DNA of 51,000 bases from Pseudoflavonifractor phocaeensis. Its GTDB lineage: Bacteria > Bacillota > Clostridia > Oscillospirales > Oscillospiraceae. Location of the stretch: the NCBI RefSeq assembly GCF_016901955.1, contig NZ_JACJLC010000017.1:1-51000 (forward strand), read 5' to 3'. Positions 38,801-46,270 of this stretch are shown in pieces (the stretch's first letter is position 1; each line of letters begins with the position of its first letter). The position numbers were made by a program, and so were the translations under genes. Under the pieces are notes generated by a model. It was not told the origin of the DNA, made no database searches, and saw only the letters and a list, made by a program, of their open reading frames with translations.

Positions 38801-41800
38801 GACAGGGTTCCGTTGTCCCTGTAGCTGGGGAATTTGGCCCCCGGCGTCAGGGTGGTGATCCGGGTCCAGCAGACCTCCGTGCCGCCGTTGGATACCCCCA
38901 CCGTGAAGGTCAGGCTGACGGTCCCGGCGAAGGTGCCGGCGGCGATGGTCTCCGGATCGGTGATGGGCTGTCCGGCCTTGTCGCAGAAGAACAGGCGGGT
39001 GTAGTTGGTGACGCTGTTGTAGGTCGTGTTGCCCACGTTGAGGCTGCCGTTGACGGCGGACTTCTGGTAATTGGAGTCGTTTTTCAGACTTTGAACGAGA
39101 GCTTCGGCCCGCGTGTCGGTCACCATCCCGGTCTGGGTGGTGAAGGTCATCTCATATTCCCCGGCGGCGGTGGGGGCGGTGTCGGAGAGGATGATGTCGG
39201 CGTCTGCCGCATCCGGGTCCCCCGCCACCGCCACGTTCTCATACATGCTGGCGTAGGCCCGCAGCAGATCCTTGCGGTCGGCGTTTTCCGGCGTCAGGTC
39301 ATAGGCATCCAGCAGCGCTTCCAGGGCTTTCTGCCCCTCCGCCGCCTGGACGCCGGCCAGGACCGCCTCCTCCGCGGTGAGGTCGGCGGCGGTGTCGGGC
39401 AGCTTGGAGGCGTAGAGGGGGGTCACCTGGGTGGGCATGGCCCCCGAGGGGAAGACCTCCTCATCCGTCTGGAACACGCCGTTGCCAATATCTTTGGCCA
39501 CCAGAAGCCGGCTGTCCGCGTCGGTATCCACCCGGAGGAGGACCTTGGCGCCGTCCCCGATTTCCCGGAGCTTGTCGGCGTTTTCGAAGGTGGCGGTAAA
39601 CTGGAAGCTGTGGTCGTGGGAGCCCTGGGTGATGAGGTTGACGCTGCCCCCGTTGACGCTCATGGGGATCTCCTGTTCATCGCCCAGGACAGTGTTCTCC
39701 ACCCACATGAGCAATCCGGTGAGGATGGCCTCGCCGGGCACGTAGGAGACGGGGGCGTAAGCCACGGTATTTTTATACCTCATGAGCTTTGCCATGATCA
39801 GGTGGTCGGAGGCCCGGTTCCCGTTCACCGGCAGGGTGAGGGTGGCGGTATAGCGGCCGTTGCCGTCGGCCTGGACGGTGGTCAGCAGGGTCTGCTCCAG
39901 ATAGAGCTCCACCACCGCGTTTGCCTCGGTCCGGCCCGACACCGTCAGCCCGGCGGTGTCCACCCGCTGGGGAGCCTGGAGGGTGAGAAGTTTGCTGTAG
40001 GCCACCGAGAGGACGCCCAGGGTGACGGTTTTCTCTGCGCCGTTGGCGTCAGCATAGGTCACGTCAACCTTGTGGACCGTCCCCTCGCTCTGGGCGCTGG
40101 CCGAATTCGTGGCCGTGCGGCAGTAGATGGTAAAGGGAATCACGCCGGTGTCCGAACCCGAGGCCGGTGAGATCTCGCCCAGGCTCAGCGCGGCGGTCTT
40201 GCCCCCCACCTTGGCCGCCGAGATCAGGGCCAGGTCAGAGCATTGGATGGTGCTCAGGCGGGCCCCCGCGGGGAGGCTGATGACGCCGGTGATCTCGTAG
40301 ATCTCGCCCTCCGGCGTCACGTGGGGGGCCCGGACATAGGAGCCAGGCAGGGCCTCGTCCGCGTCGCTGGGGACCGTGAGGTCGGGGAGCACCGTCTCCT
40401 TGCCGTCCGCCATGGTAAACGTCTGCTTCACCGCGCCGGCGGCCACCAGCTCAGCCGCCTGGATCTCACTCCAGGAGCTGCTCCACCTGGCCGCGGCGGC
40501 CACCTCCTCGGTGCAGCGCAGGGAGCCCAGGAAGTAGGCGGTGTACTCCCCCGCCGGGAGCTGGATGGACTTGGAGACGGTGGGGGACAGGACGCTGGTC
40601 AGTGCCCCCTCGCTGTCATACACGAACACATAGTAGAGGTCCCGGGAGGTGGGGGTGCCCAGGTTGACCACGCCCATCTGGACCAGGCCGTTGAAGGACG
40701 CCCGGCCATAGCCCCGCTGGTCCAGCTGCACCCGGATCACGCCGCCGCGGCCCTGGGAGACCACGGAGCCGGTCTGGGCCAGGGCGGGGGCGGTCACCGT
40801 GACGTCCACCTCTTTTTCGCCCCAGTTGTCCCCGGGCAGCTCGGGCAGGGTGAGGTAGTAGCCGCCGGTGGTGGCCACCTGGGTCACCTGAATCGCTTCA
40901 TTCTCCGTTTTTGTTTCATCGGGCGCAGCCGGCTTGTCGTCCTCTCCCTCCGTCACCGGAACAGGCTGCCACACGGAGAAGGTGGGCGACTGGACGGTGC
41001 TGCCGTTGGCGGCGGTGCCCGGGATGGGCAGCTGGCTCAGAGAGACGAAGATGGTGCCCTGAGTGCCGCTCAGGGTGATGTTGTGGTTGTATGTTCCGTT
41101 TTCTGTCAGGCTGTCGCCGCTGACGGTGCCCTCATAGTCCGGGTAGCCCACGGCGGCGGCGGTGATTTTGGCCTCCTCCCCCGGCACCAGGTTGGGGATC
41201 GTGTATCTGCCGTCCGCGCCGCTGACGGCCACCGACTGGAAGGAGCGGCCGTCCAGGGTCTGTTCGGCGGAGACCCGCATCCCCGCCACAGGCTCTGGAT
41301 CGTCGCCCTCGCCGCATGTGACCACGCCGGTGATGACGGCGGAGCGGTCCCATGCCTCCAGGGTAATGGTAATGGTCCCTTCGTCAACAGCCAGGCCGGT
41401 ACCTTCGGTGTAGGTCTCCTTCATCTTGTAGTCCCGGGCCAGTTCCTCTCCGGGGTTAGAGACCTTCAGGGTGAGGTCCCCGGCCTGGAGCGTATTCTGG
41501 AACAGATAGCTCTCCCGCCGGGCAAGGGATGTCCCCTTCCACTCCAGCGTGCCGGACAGGCCGGAGGCATCCACCGGCTCACCGTCCGCTGTCTGGAAGC
41601 GCAAGGTATAGCTCTGGTAGCCGGTCTCCTCTACCGTCAGCGTCACCTGGTTCAGCTTCGCGGCCGAGATGGTGAGGGAACCGCTTTCGGCCAGTTTGAT
41701 GTACTCCCCCTGATAGACCGCCAGGGAGACCGTGACAGCTCTGTCTATCCAACTCTTATCCAGCTCCATGGTGAACGGCTGGTCGGAGGAGGGGTCATAT

Positions 41801-43815
41801 GCCATGCTGCCGGTTTTCTCATTATTTTCTTCTTGAATCAGGATGCAGGCCCCGTCCAGCGGAACCCCCGCCGCCGCGTGGACGGTGACCTCCATCTGGG
41901 GGGTGGCGGTATTGCGGTTCATGTCAAACGTCCATTCGATCGGCTCCGCTCCGGGCAGGGAAAAGACCGTTTTGACCAATCTGGCGGCGTCCGCCGGGAA
42001 ATTCACGGTGCCTTCGGCGGTGGGGTCGACGGAATTCCGCTCCAGAATATAGGCCTTGGTCTTTGGCTCATCGCTGCCGGTGGAGTAGTGGAGGGTGGCG
42101 GTGACATCCCCGTCGCCGTAGGCCGACACACTGAAGTAGATCTGGTTCCCCTTGACGAGATAGCACACGCCCCCCTCCAGCAGCACCCGCCCGGTGTAGC
42201 GGATGGACTCCATGGTGGTCTCGGGCAGCTGGTAGGTGACGCCGCCGGCGTCCCAGCTCAGCGCACCCAGAGTTGGGTAGATCTGGCTTTCCCCGCCGGG
42301 GTTTTTCACTTCGGTGAGGGTGAGGGTCACGCCCCCGGCGGGGATAGTAGCGTCCTGATCGCACCGGATGCCCACCGCGCCCGATCCGCCATTGGATACG
42401 GAAAATCCGCTGTCGCTCACCGCGGCGTCGGTGAAGTCCACCCCCTGGGCCCGGATGGACAGCACGGTCCCGGCGGGCAGGGTGAGGGCTTCGCTGGGGA
42501 CCAGGGTCAGGGTATAGTCGTTCACCTGGTCCAGACTTACGGTGGACGGGGCCAGCTTCGCGGTGGTCCAGCTCAGCTGACTGACTTCGTTGGTCACCCG
42601 CAGGGTGAATTCCCGGGTGGCGGACTGCCCGCTGCCGTCGGTGGCCATGACGGAGAAGGTGTAGATCCCGGCGGCGGTGGGGCTGCCGGTAATGTCAGCG
42701 GTGCCGTCTTCGTTGTCCCTAAGGTCGATCCCGGCGGGCCACTGTCCCTCCTTGCTCCAGGTGATGGTGCCGCTGCCGGTGGCGGACAGGCTGACATTGT
42801 AGGAGTCCCCCACCTTCATCTCGGCGGGGACGCTGCCCGTCACCGTGATGACCGGCCCCTGGCTGACGCCGGGCAGGAAGGACAGGGTATCCAGCCGCCC
42901 CGCCATGGTGGCATCGCTGGAGATGGTCCAGTTGGACCAATCCGACCACACGGGGGTCTTATCGGCCAGCCAGGTGTTCTTATCATCTTCGGAGATGCCC
43001 ACCATTCCTGGCACCGTGTCGGCACCCAAGGTGTATGTTCCGTCTGCGTAGGTGACTTCATAGACCGAATAGACAAAATCGTATGAGGGCGCCGTTCCCC
43101 GGTCCATTTTCAGCCCATAGTACTTGCCTGCCCCGTCCCGGTAGACATTGTACTTATCATAGGGGTTCTCCATATACATGGCGGGCAGGGAGAGGATGAT
43201 CGGGCTGCCGGCCAGCTGCCCGTTGGAAAGGGTGCCGCCCCAGGTGATGGGCGTGGAATCGGTGAGGGCGGGCGCCACGGACACCGCGCCCGAGCCGCTC
43301 CGCCCGGTGACGTGGAGGGTCACCTCCGCCCCGATGGTCAGGGCGGTCTCCACCCCCTCGCCCCGCAGGTCGATGCCGGCGTAATAGGCGGTATCGGCGG
43401 AGTTGTTTATGGTGAGGGTGCCGGTCCCTTCGATGGTAAGGGCGCCGCCATGGATGCCGCCGTATACCCGGACGCATTTCAGGGTGTTGGTCCCATTCAC
43501 CACGATCTTGAACCCGCTGCCCATCGCCCGGGCGATCAGGTTCAGGTCGGAGCCGCTGAAATTCGTCAGGGTCAGGGTGTTGGTGCCCTGGTCGTAGACG
43601 GCGCCCTCCGTGGTGCCGCCGCCCGGATACAGCTTTGTGCCATTGGCGGGCTCCACGTTGTCTGCCACCACATCGGTGGTGAGCCACAGGAACCCGTCTT
43701 CTGCCGGGGCGGATTCTCCCGCCGCCAGAACCGTCACCGGCAGCAGCCCGGCCACCAGGCACAGGCACAGCAGCAGGGACAGCAGCCGCTTCAGGTTTCG
43801 TGTTCGTGTTTTCAT
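35827..43815 (-). CDS. Giant multidomain SLH-anchored surface protein (2,662 residues)
   Basis: The signal peptide spans about 1-32. An N-terminal beta-helix-like region follows (LTLTNFSGSDLNLIARA, LTIEGTGTLTINNS), then an Ig-like putative domain (ITVTGSVPAEMKVGDSY), carboxypeptidase-regulatory-like repeats (VITGVVTCGEGDDPEPVAG; VAGATVTLYQNAIEF) and a long helical segment around DQCKDLAKLAQMSLDALGDV. A Big_5-type domain, a chitobiase-like C-terminal domain (GAEIWYTTGSG), a B-repeat-like unit (GYELDTLTVTDSKGN) and three C-terminal SLH repeats complete it. Poly-Thr linkers separate blocks. No enzyme active site is evident; an adhesin or S-layer component is most likely. ATG at 43815, with GGAAGGAG upstream, overlaps the stop of the 124-residue gene (ATGA). 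Confidence 0.92.
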   Translation of the reverse strand: MKTRTRNLKRLLSLLLCLCLVAGLLPVTVLAAGESAPAEDGFLWLTTDVVADNVEPANGTKLYPGGGTTEGAVYDQGTNTLTLTNFSGSDLNLIARAMGSGFKIVVNGTNTLKCVRVYGGIHGGALTIEGTGTLTINNSADTAYYAGIDLRGEGVETALTIGAEVTLHVTGRSGSGAVSVAPALTDSTPITWGGTLSNGQLAGSPIILSLPAMYMENPYDKYNVYRDGAGKYYGLKMDRGTAPSYDFVYSVYEVTYADGTYTLGADTVPGMVGISEDDKNTWLADKTPVWSDWSNWTISSDATMAGRLDTLSFLPGVSQGPVITVTGSVPAEMKVGDSYNVSLSATGSGTITWSKEGQWPAGIDLRDNEDGTADITGSPTAAGIYTFSVMATDGSGQSATREFTLRVTNEVSQLSWTTAKLAPSTVSLDQVNDYTLTLVPSEALTLPAGTVLSIRAQGVDFTDAAVSDSGFSVSNGGSGAVGIRCDQDATIPAGGVTLTLTEVKNPGGESQIYPTLGALSWDAGGVTYQLPETTMESIRYTGRVLLEGGVCYLVKGNQIYFSVSAYGDGDVTATLHYSTGSDEPKTKAYILERNSVDPTAEGTVNFPADAARLVKTVFSLPGAEPIEWTFDMNRNTATPQMEVTVHAAAGVPLDGACILIQEENNEKTGSMAYDPSSDQPFTMELDKSWIDRAVTVSLAVYQGEYIKLAESGSLTISAAKLNQVTLTVEETGYQSYTLRFQTADGEPVDASGLSGTLEWKGTSLARRESYLFQNTLQAGDLTLKVSNPGEELARDYKMKETYTEGTGLAVDEGTITITLEAWDRSAVITGVVTCGEGDDPEPVAGMRVSAEQTLDGRSFQSVAVSGADGRYTIPNLVPGEEAKITAAAVGYPDYEGTVSGDSLTENGTYNHNITLSGTQGTIFVSLSQLPIPGTAANGSTVQSPTFSVWQPVPVTEGEDDKPAAPDETKTENEAIQVTQVATTGGYYLTLPELPGDNWGEKEVDVTVTAPALAQTGSVVSQGRGGVIRVQLDQRGYGRASFNGLVQMGVVNLGTPTSRDLYYVFVYDSEGALTSVLSPTVSKSIQLPAGEYTAYFLGSLRCTEEVAAAARWSSSWSEIQAAELVAAGAVKQTFTMADGKETVLPDLTVPSDADEALPGSYVRAPHVTPEGEIYEITGVISLPAGARLSTIQCSDLALISAAKVGGKTAALSLGEISPASGSDTGVIPFTIYCRTATNSASAQSEGTVHKVDVTYADANGAEKTVTLGVLSVAYSKLLTLQAPQRVDTAGLTVSGRTEANAVVELYLEQTLLTTVQADGNGRYTATLTLPVNGNRASDHLIMAKLMRYKNTVAYAPVSYVPGEAILTGLLMWVENTVLGDEQEIPMSVNGGSVNLITQGSHDHSFQFTATFENADKLREIGDGAKVLLRVDTDADSRLLVAKDIGNGVFQTDEEVFPSGAMPTQVTPLYASKLPDTAADLTAEEAVLAGVQAAEGQKALEALLDAYDLTPENADRKDLLRAYASMYENVAVAGDPDAADADIILSDTAPTAAGEYEMTFTTQTGMVTDTRAEALVQSLKNDSNYQKSAVNGSLNVGNTTYNSVTNYTRLFFCDKAGQPITDPETIAAGTFAGTVSLTFTVGVSNGGTEVCWTRITTLTPGAKFPSYRDNGTLSGFEPAAATVRNGGIAAILLQSVPLFTGEAQVLADGEGTTTTTTTTETRRLNQEEMQVYFDSGVAGSDISYETYANFVMDAVPLSDDARFMGQTFDYFKNTKALFGEATECEQLGTIADVLEGYRKNLLEIYDTFSGLPTDQCKDLAKLAQMSLDALGDVSEIVDQAQVTHLAVSRITDEMSKVGILVGPLEFTGAGTLYNVSTAFVGLAANATNDQTKAEAQRQFIGFSYLYEQVYNRATAMGYKQGSGGDAGNIEEVTTVTKTVTTNRQRHYTWVENGQLWALVKVIETTTTTTTVELRITYYTGVYRTIPISSDTVETQRYWEEKEVVEPGSDGWSSDTTTEVTENGESVPPSGGSGVEIKHDPSGYVYEAVLSNPVAGATVTLYQNAIEFEPEYAGGDIGNPDYSHVINTDVQATNDRKPYVDYTDAPQINPMTSDQEGHYGWDVPQGLWYVEAEAAGYQPGSSNNDKAAIVAIGNVNWLPVLPPQLDVNIPMVDYSVPTVTKVTPQTDGVYIQFSKYMEEDTLTADSFQLWVDGQTPPFTLEKVDSERAPDNIKYSGTAPSYTSLVRLVPETPLTAGQQVKVAVNVAKNKDLSSYAGTDFPNTYLSDPAPVVQQASVEAPSAANISSGTYYGPQQVTLICNTPGAEIWYTTGSGAFDPDTWTRYTGSIPVSSSVTLSFVAVKDGMLNSAIQTITLQIATPVISGGDTPNPDPGPTPGGGGTVTYGVSVPEGTTGGSVSVSPSRAYKGRTVTITVKPDEGYELDTLTVTDSKGNELELTDKGDGKYTFKMPASKVEIQASFREIVVEPVNPFTDVFESDYYYDAVLWAVENGITKGTNQSGTLFSPDVTLTRAEMVTFLWRAAGCPEPTATEHSFVDVDSEAFYYDAMLWAVENGITNGTGDGTTFSPNVTVTRSQAVTFQWRAAGCPEASGRRFEDVAADAWYTDAVTWAVENGITIGTNQSGTLFSPGMDVSRAQAVTFLWRELA

Positions 43816-44186
43816 ACGCATCTCCTTCCTCTCTCTGTCGGATGGTTTGCTCCGGGCCGGACCAGCGGCTCCAGCTGAAGCTCGTTTTCCAGCAGCTGCT
43901 CCACCCGGTCGGCCAGGTAGTTCTCCGCCCGGCACTGTCCCTCCGGGGACAGCCCCGGACGGGGCTGGGTGATGGAGACGGTCAGTTCCGTTCCCGCCGG
44001 ACCGTCCCGGACGGCGATGGAAAACCGGCCGGGGTTTTCGTAGACCGTGACATCGGCCAGGATGGCCCCGTCCGGCTCTTCCCGGACAAAGTCCAGACAG
44101 CCCTCCTGCTCCAGCACGTCGCACACAGCCAGGCTCACCAGATGCCGGCTATAGGGCAGCAGGCGGCATACGCGATATTCGCTCAT
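43812..44186 (-). CDS. 124-residue protein coupled to the giant surface protein
   Basis: I do not recognise a family. No signal peptide or membrane segment is seen. It begins YRVCRLLPYSRHLVSLAVCD, is acidic and has a helical C-terminal half (ADRVEQLLENELQLEPLV). AAAGGAGGAGG precedes the ATG at 44186. Its stop overlaps the giant gene's start, so the two are translated together. A cytoplasmic chaperone or secretion-pilot role for the 2,662-residue partner is a reasonable guess only. Confidence 0.78.
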   Translation of the reverse strand: MSEYRVCRLLPYSRHLVSLAVCDVLEQEGCLDFVREEPDGAILADVTVYENPGRFSIAVRDGPAGTELTVSITQPRPGLSPEGQCRAENYLADRVEQLLENELQLEPLVRPGANHPTERGRRCV

Positions 44187-44284
44187 GGCCTCCTCCTTTC
44201 TTCCGTATTGCCTTGGTTGGATGTCGCCATTGTAGCTCACCAGGGCCGATTTGTGCAGGCCGTATTCCCGCCAAAATGAAAAAT

Positions 44285-44316
44285 CAGGGGGTTCGTATTT
44301 ACGAACCCCCTGGTTT
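44285..44316 (-). terminator. Terminator after the LuxR-type membrane regulator
   Basis: CAGGGGGTTCGT / ACGAACCCCCTG perfect 12-bp stem; ATTTTTC follows on the minus strand and GGTTTTG on the plus strand. It separates the regulator from the 124-residue gene. Confidence 0.85.
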
Positions 44317-44347
44317 TGTGGGAAAAATGTTTTGTTTTTTGCAGCAT

Positions 44348-45745
44348 TCAGCGGTTTTCCAACATGTGCTGCGTATAGCGCTGATGCAGTCCCGTGCGGG
44401 ACTTGGCCCCGGTCTTTTCGTAGATGGCCGTCACATACCGCTGCACCATCCGCACCGAGATACCCAGCTGGGCGGCGATGAGCTGCAGGCTGTCGTCGCT
44501 CTCCAGCAGCTTGCAGAGCACCTCCGACTCCCGGGGCGTCAGGCGGCAGCTTGCGCAGAACCGCTCCAGCGCCTGCTCCGGCGAGAGGGACTGCTCTCTC
44601 TGCCCGCCCCGGCTGATCCAGGGCAGCAGCACCAGCAGCACCGCCACGGAGAGAAGGCAGCTGGCCACCGTCAGCGCAGTGCTGCCCCAGGCGTCATAGA
44701 GCCAGGGCATGGACGGCACCACCGCCGCCACGGCGAAGCTCCGGACCGCCCGCCCCAGGCCCGCCCACAGCTCCGGGCGGGAGGTCCTGGGGGCGAAGTC
44801 GCAGAACAGCACCGTCAGGAAGATCACATAGAAACCGCTGTACACATACATCAATGCCACGCCGGCAAAGTACCCCGCCGGGGAGGACAGCAGCGCCGTG
44901 GAGACAGAGGACAGCAGGATCACACAGGCCGTGGCCAGAGGCAGCAGCCTCCGCCTCCGCAGGTCCGCCGCCCAGCCCGCCAGAATCAGCCCCAGGGCAT
45001 AGAAAAGCCGTACGCCGTGGTAGATGTCATAGGTCCCGGCGCTGTCGAAGGCGGTGATCACCCCGTCGATGAGACCGGACACCAGGCTCATCAGCGCCAC
45101 GGCGAAGAGCAGGATCAGGGCGGTGCGCCGGGGCGTCTCATTCTCCGCGGAATAGGGCAGCGGGTCGGCCAGCACCCAGTCCCGGGGCGCCCTGGACATC
45201 AGGAACACCACCAGGAAAATGCTGCCGATCATGCTGATGAGGAAAATGACATCCAGGGGGATGACGCTCTGGATCAGGAACTGGAGCAGCACGGCCAGAC
45301 CCATCCCGATGCCGGTGATCCGGCCGGTGCAGCGGCTGCCCTGGAAGGTCATGGCGTGGTTGTAGTAGACGCAGCCTCCTATGTGGCCGCAGGAGAGCAG
45401 ACACAGCGCGGCGCACAGGGAAAAGAGCGTGGTCTGGTTGGTAATGAGGAACAAAACGGCGGAAGCCACGCACAGCGCCCCCGCCAAAAAGGCGGCATAT
45501 TTCCGTCCCTGCTCCCCACGGATCAGTTTCCGCAGCAAGGCAAACGACAGGAAACCCAGGCCGGTGCAGACCAGCCCCAGGGCGTAGACGGCATTGACCC
45601 GCTCCGGCCCCAGAAGGACCGCCGCCCGGGCATTGACCGCCGCCTCCGCCAGCATGAAGGCCAAAAAGCACAGGGCGAAGCAGACGGCCTGGAACCACTG
45701 TTCCCGGGTGAGATTCCAAATGGGATCGTTTTTCTGTTGTATCAT
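44348..45745 (-). CDS. Membrane-embedded LuxR-type transcriptional regulator
   Basis: The 465-residue protein has about ten to twelve hydrophobic helices (residues 15-390, MFS-like spacing) followed by a cytoplasmic LuxR/GerE HTH: LTPRESEVLCKLLESDD, then QLIAAQLGISVRMVQRYVTA. It is a one-component membrane sensor-regulator. GGGAGGTG precedes the ATG at 45745. It lies just upstream of the giant surface-protein operon in the same direction and is separated by a terminator, so it is a candidate controller of that operon. The signal is unknown. Confidence 0.88.
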   Translation of the reverse strand: MIQQKNDPIWNLTREQWFQAVCFALCFLAFMLAEAAVNARAAVLLGPERVNAVYALGLVCTGLGFLSFALLRKLIRGEQGRKYAAFLAGALCVASAVLFLITNQTTLFSLCAALCLLSCGHIGGCVYYNHAMTFQGSRCTGRITGIGMGLAVLLQFLIQSVIPLDVIFLISMIGSIFLVVFLMSRAPRDWVLADPLPYSAENETPRRTALILLFAVALMSLVSGLIDGVITAFDSAGTYDIYHGVRLFYALGLILAGWAADLRRRRLLPLATACVILLSSVSTALLSSPAGYFAGVALMYVYSGFYVIFLTVLFCDFAPRTSRPELWAGLGRAVRSFAVAAVVPSMPWLYDAWGSTALTVASCLLSVAVLLVLLPWISRGGQREQSLSPEQALERFCASCRLTPRESEVLCKLLESDDSLQLIAAQLGISVRMVQRYVTAIYEKTGAKSRTGLHQRYTQHMLENR

Positions 45746-45923
45746 ACCTGCTTCACCTCCCCGCAGCGAAAGGATCACGTACCTGTTCTGACAGATCATT
45801 CTGGTTGAGTTTGTATTATAGCATAGACTGTGTACAATTTCCAGCCGTATCGACTTTCTTGTGTGAATCCAGAGGTAGTTATTCTCTGTATTAAAATCTC
45901 TGATAGAGTGGGTCCTTCTGGAT

Positions 45924-45938
45924 GGTTCATGATGAACC
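45924..45938. promoter_or_regulatory. 15-bp palindrome in the gap before the LuxR-type gene
   Basis: GGTTCATGATGAACC has seven-base perfect arms around one base. It lies between the LuxR-type gene and the element fragment's end; a regulator site is possible, function unknown. Confidence 0.35.
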
Positions 45939-45952
45939 GTTCCTCAGTCCAC

Positions 45953-45990
45953 TAAAAAGGCAGACTCTCCCCTTGGTGGGGAGAGTCTGC
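45953..45990 (-). terminator. Terminator at the end of the conjugative-element operon
   Basis: GCAGACTCTCCCC / GGGGAGAGTCTGC perfect 13-bp stem, then CTTTTTAG on the minus strand, eight bases after the HTH gene. Confidence 0.9.
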
Positions 45991-45997
45991 TTCTTTG

Positions 45998-46252
45998 TCA
46001 GGAGATCCGATAGAGATTTGAGGTCAGACCGCCGTTTTCCCGCCAGCGTGTCTCCTTGGTCAATAGTTTTGCTCTACACAGGTCATCGAGCGCCCGCTTG
46101 ACGGTGGAGCGGGAGAGGTTCAGTTCAGATGCGATAGTCTTGATAGCTGGCCAACATTTTCCGTCCCGGTCAGCTCGATCTGCCAAATACATATAGACCA
46201 CTCTGGCTCGGTGGTTCAGGTCTGAAGAATAAATAGCTCGAAAATTTGTCAT
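45998..46252 (-). CDS. Winged-helix protein of the conjugative element (84 residues)
   Basis: An HTH_36-type winged helix (KCWPAIKTIASELNLSRST and VKRALDDLCRAKLL) as in the N-terminal part of replication initiators of Firmicutes elements. It starts 18 bases after virD4. GGGGGGAAAA precedes the ATG. It probably regulates element genes, or is a truncated initiator. Confidence 0.82.
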   Translation of the reverse strand: MTNFRAIYSSDLNHRARVVYMYLADRADRDGKCWPAIKTIASELNLSRSTVKRALDDLCRAKLLTKETRWRENGGLTSNLYRIS

Positions 46253-46270
46253 ATATGCTTTTCCCCCCTT

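Noticed and set aside
35704..40170. 1,488-residue open frame on the plus strand
   Set aside because: It is antisense to the giant SLH gene; the high G+C and codon bias of that gene leave few stops opposite. Its Gly/His/Val-rich composition has no domain and no ribosome site.
40243..43086. 947-residue open frame on the plus strand
   Set aside because: Same cause: a shadow of the giant SLH gene, with no recognisable domain.
43816..44124. N-terminal extension of the giant SLH protein by about 100 residues
   Set aside because: It overlaps the 124-residue gene, and the signal peptide with its ribosome site starts at 43815.
44213..45808. 531-residue open frame opposite the LuxR-type regulator
   Set aside because: Gln/His/Gly-rich shadow of a membrane protein gene; the minus strand has membrane helices and an HTH.
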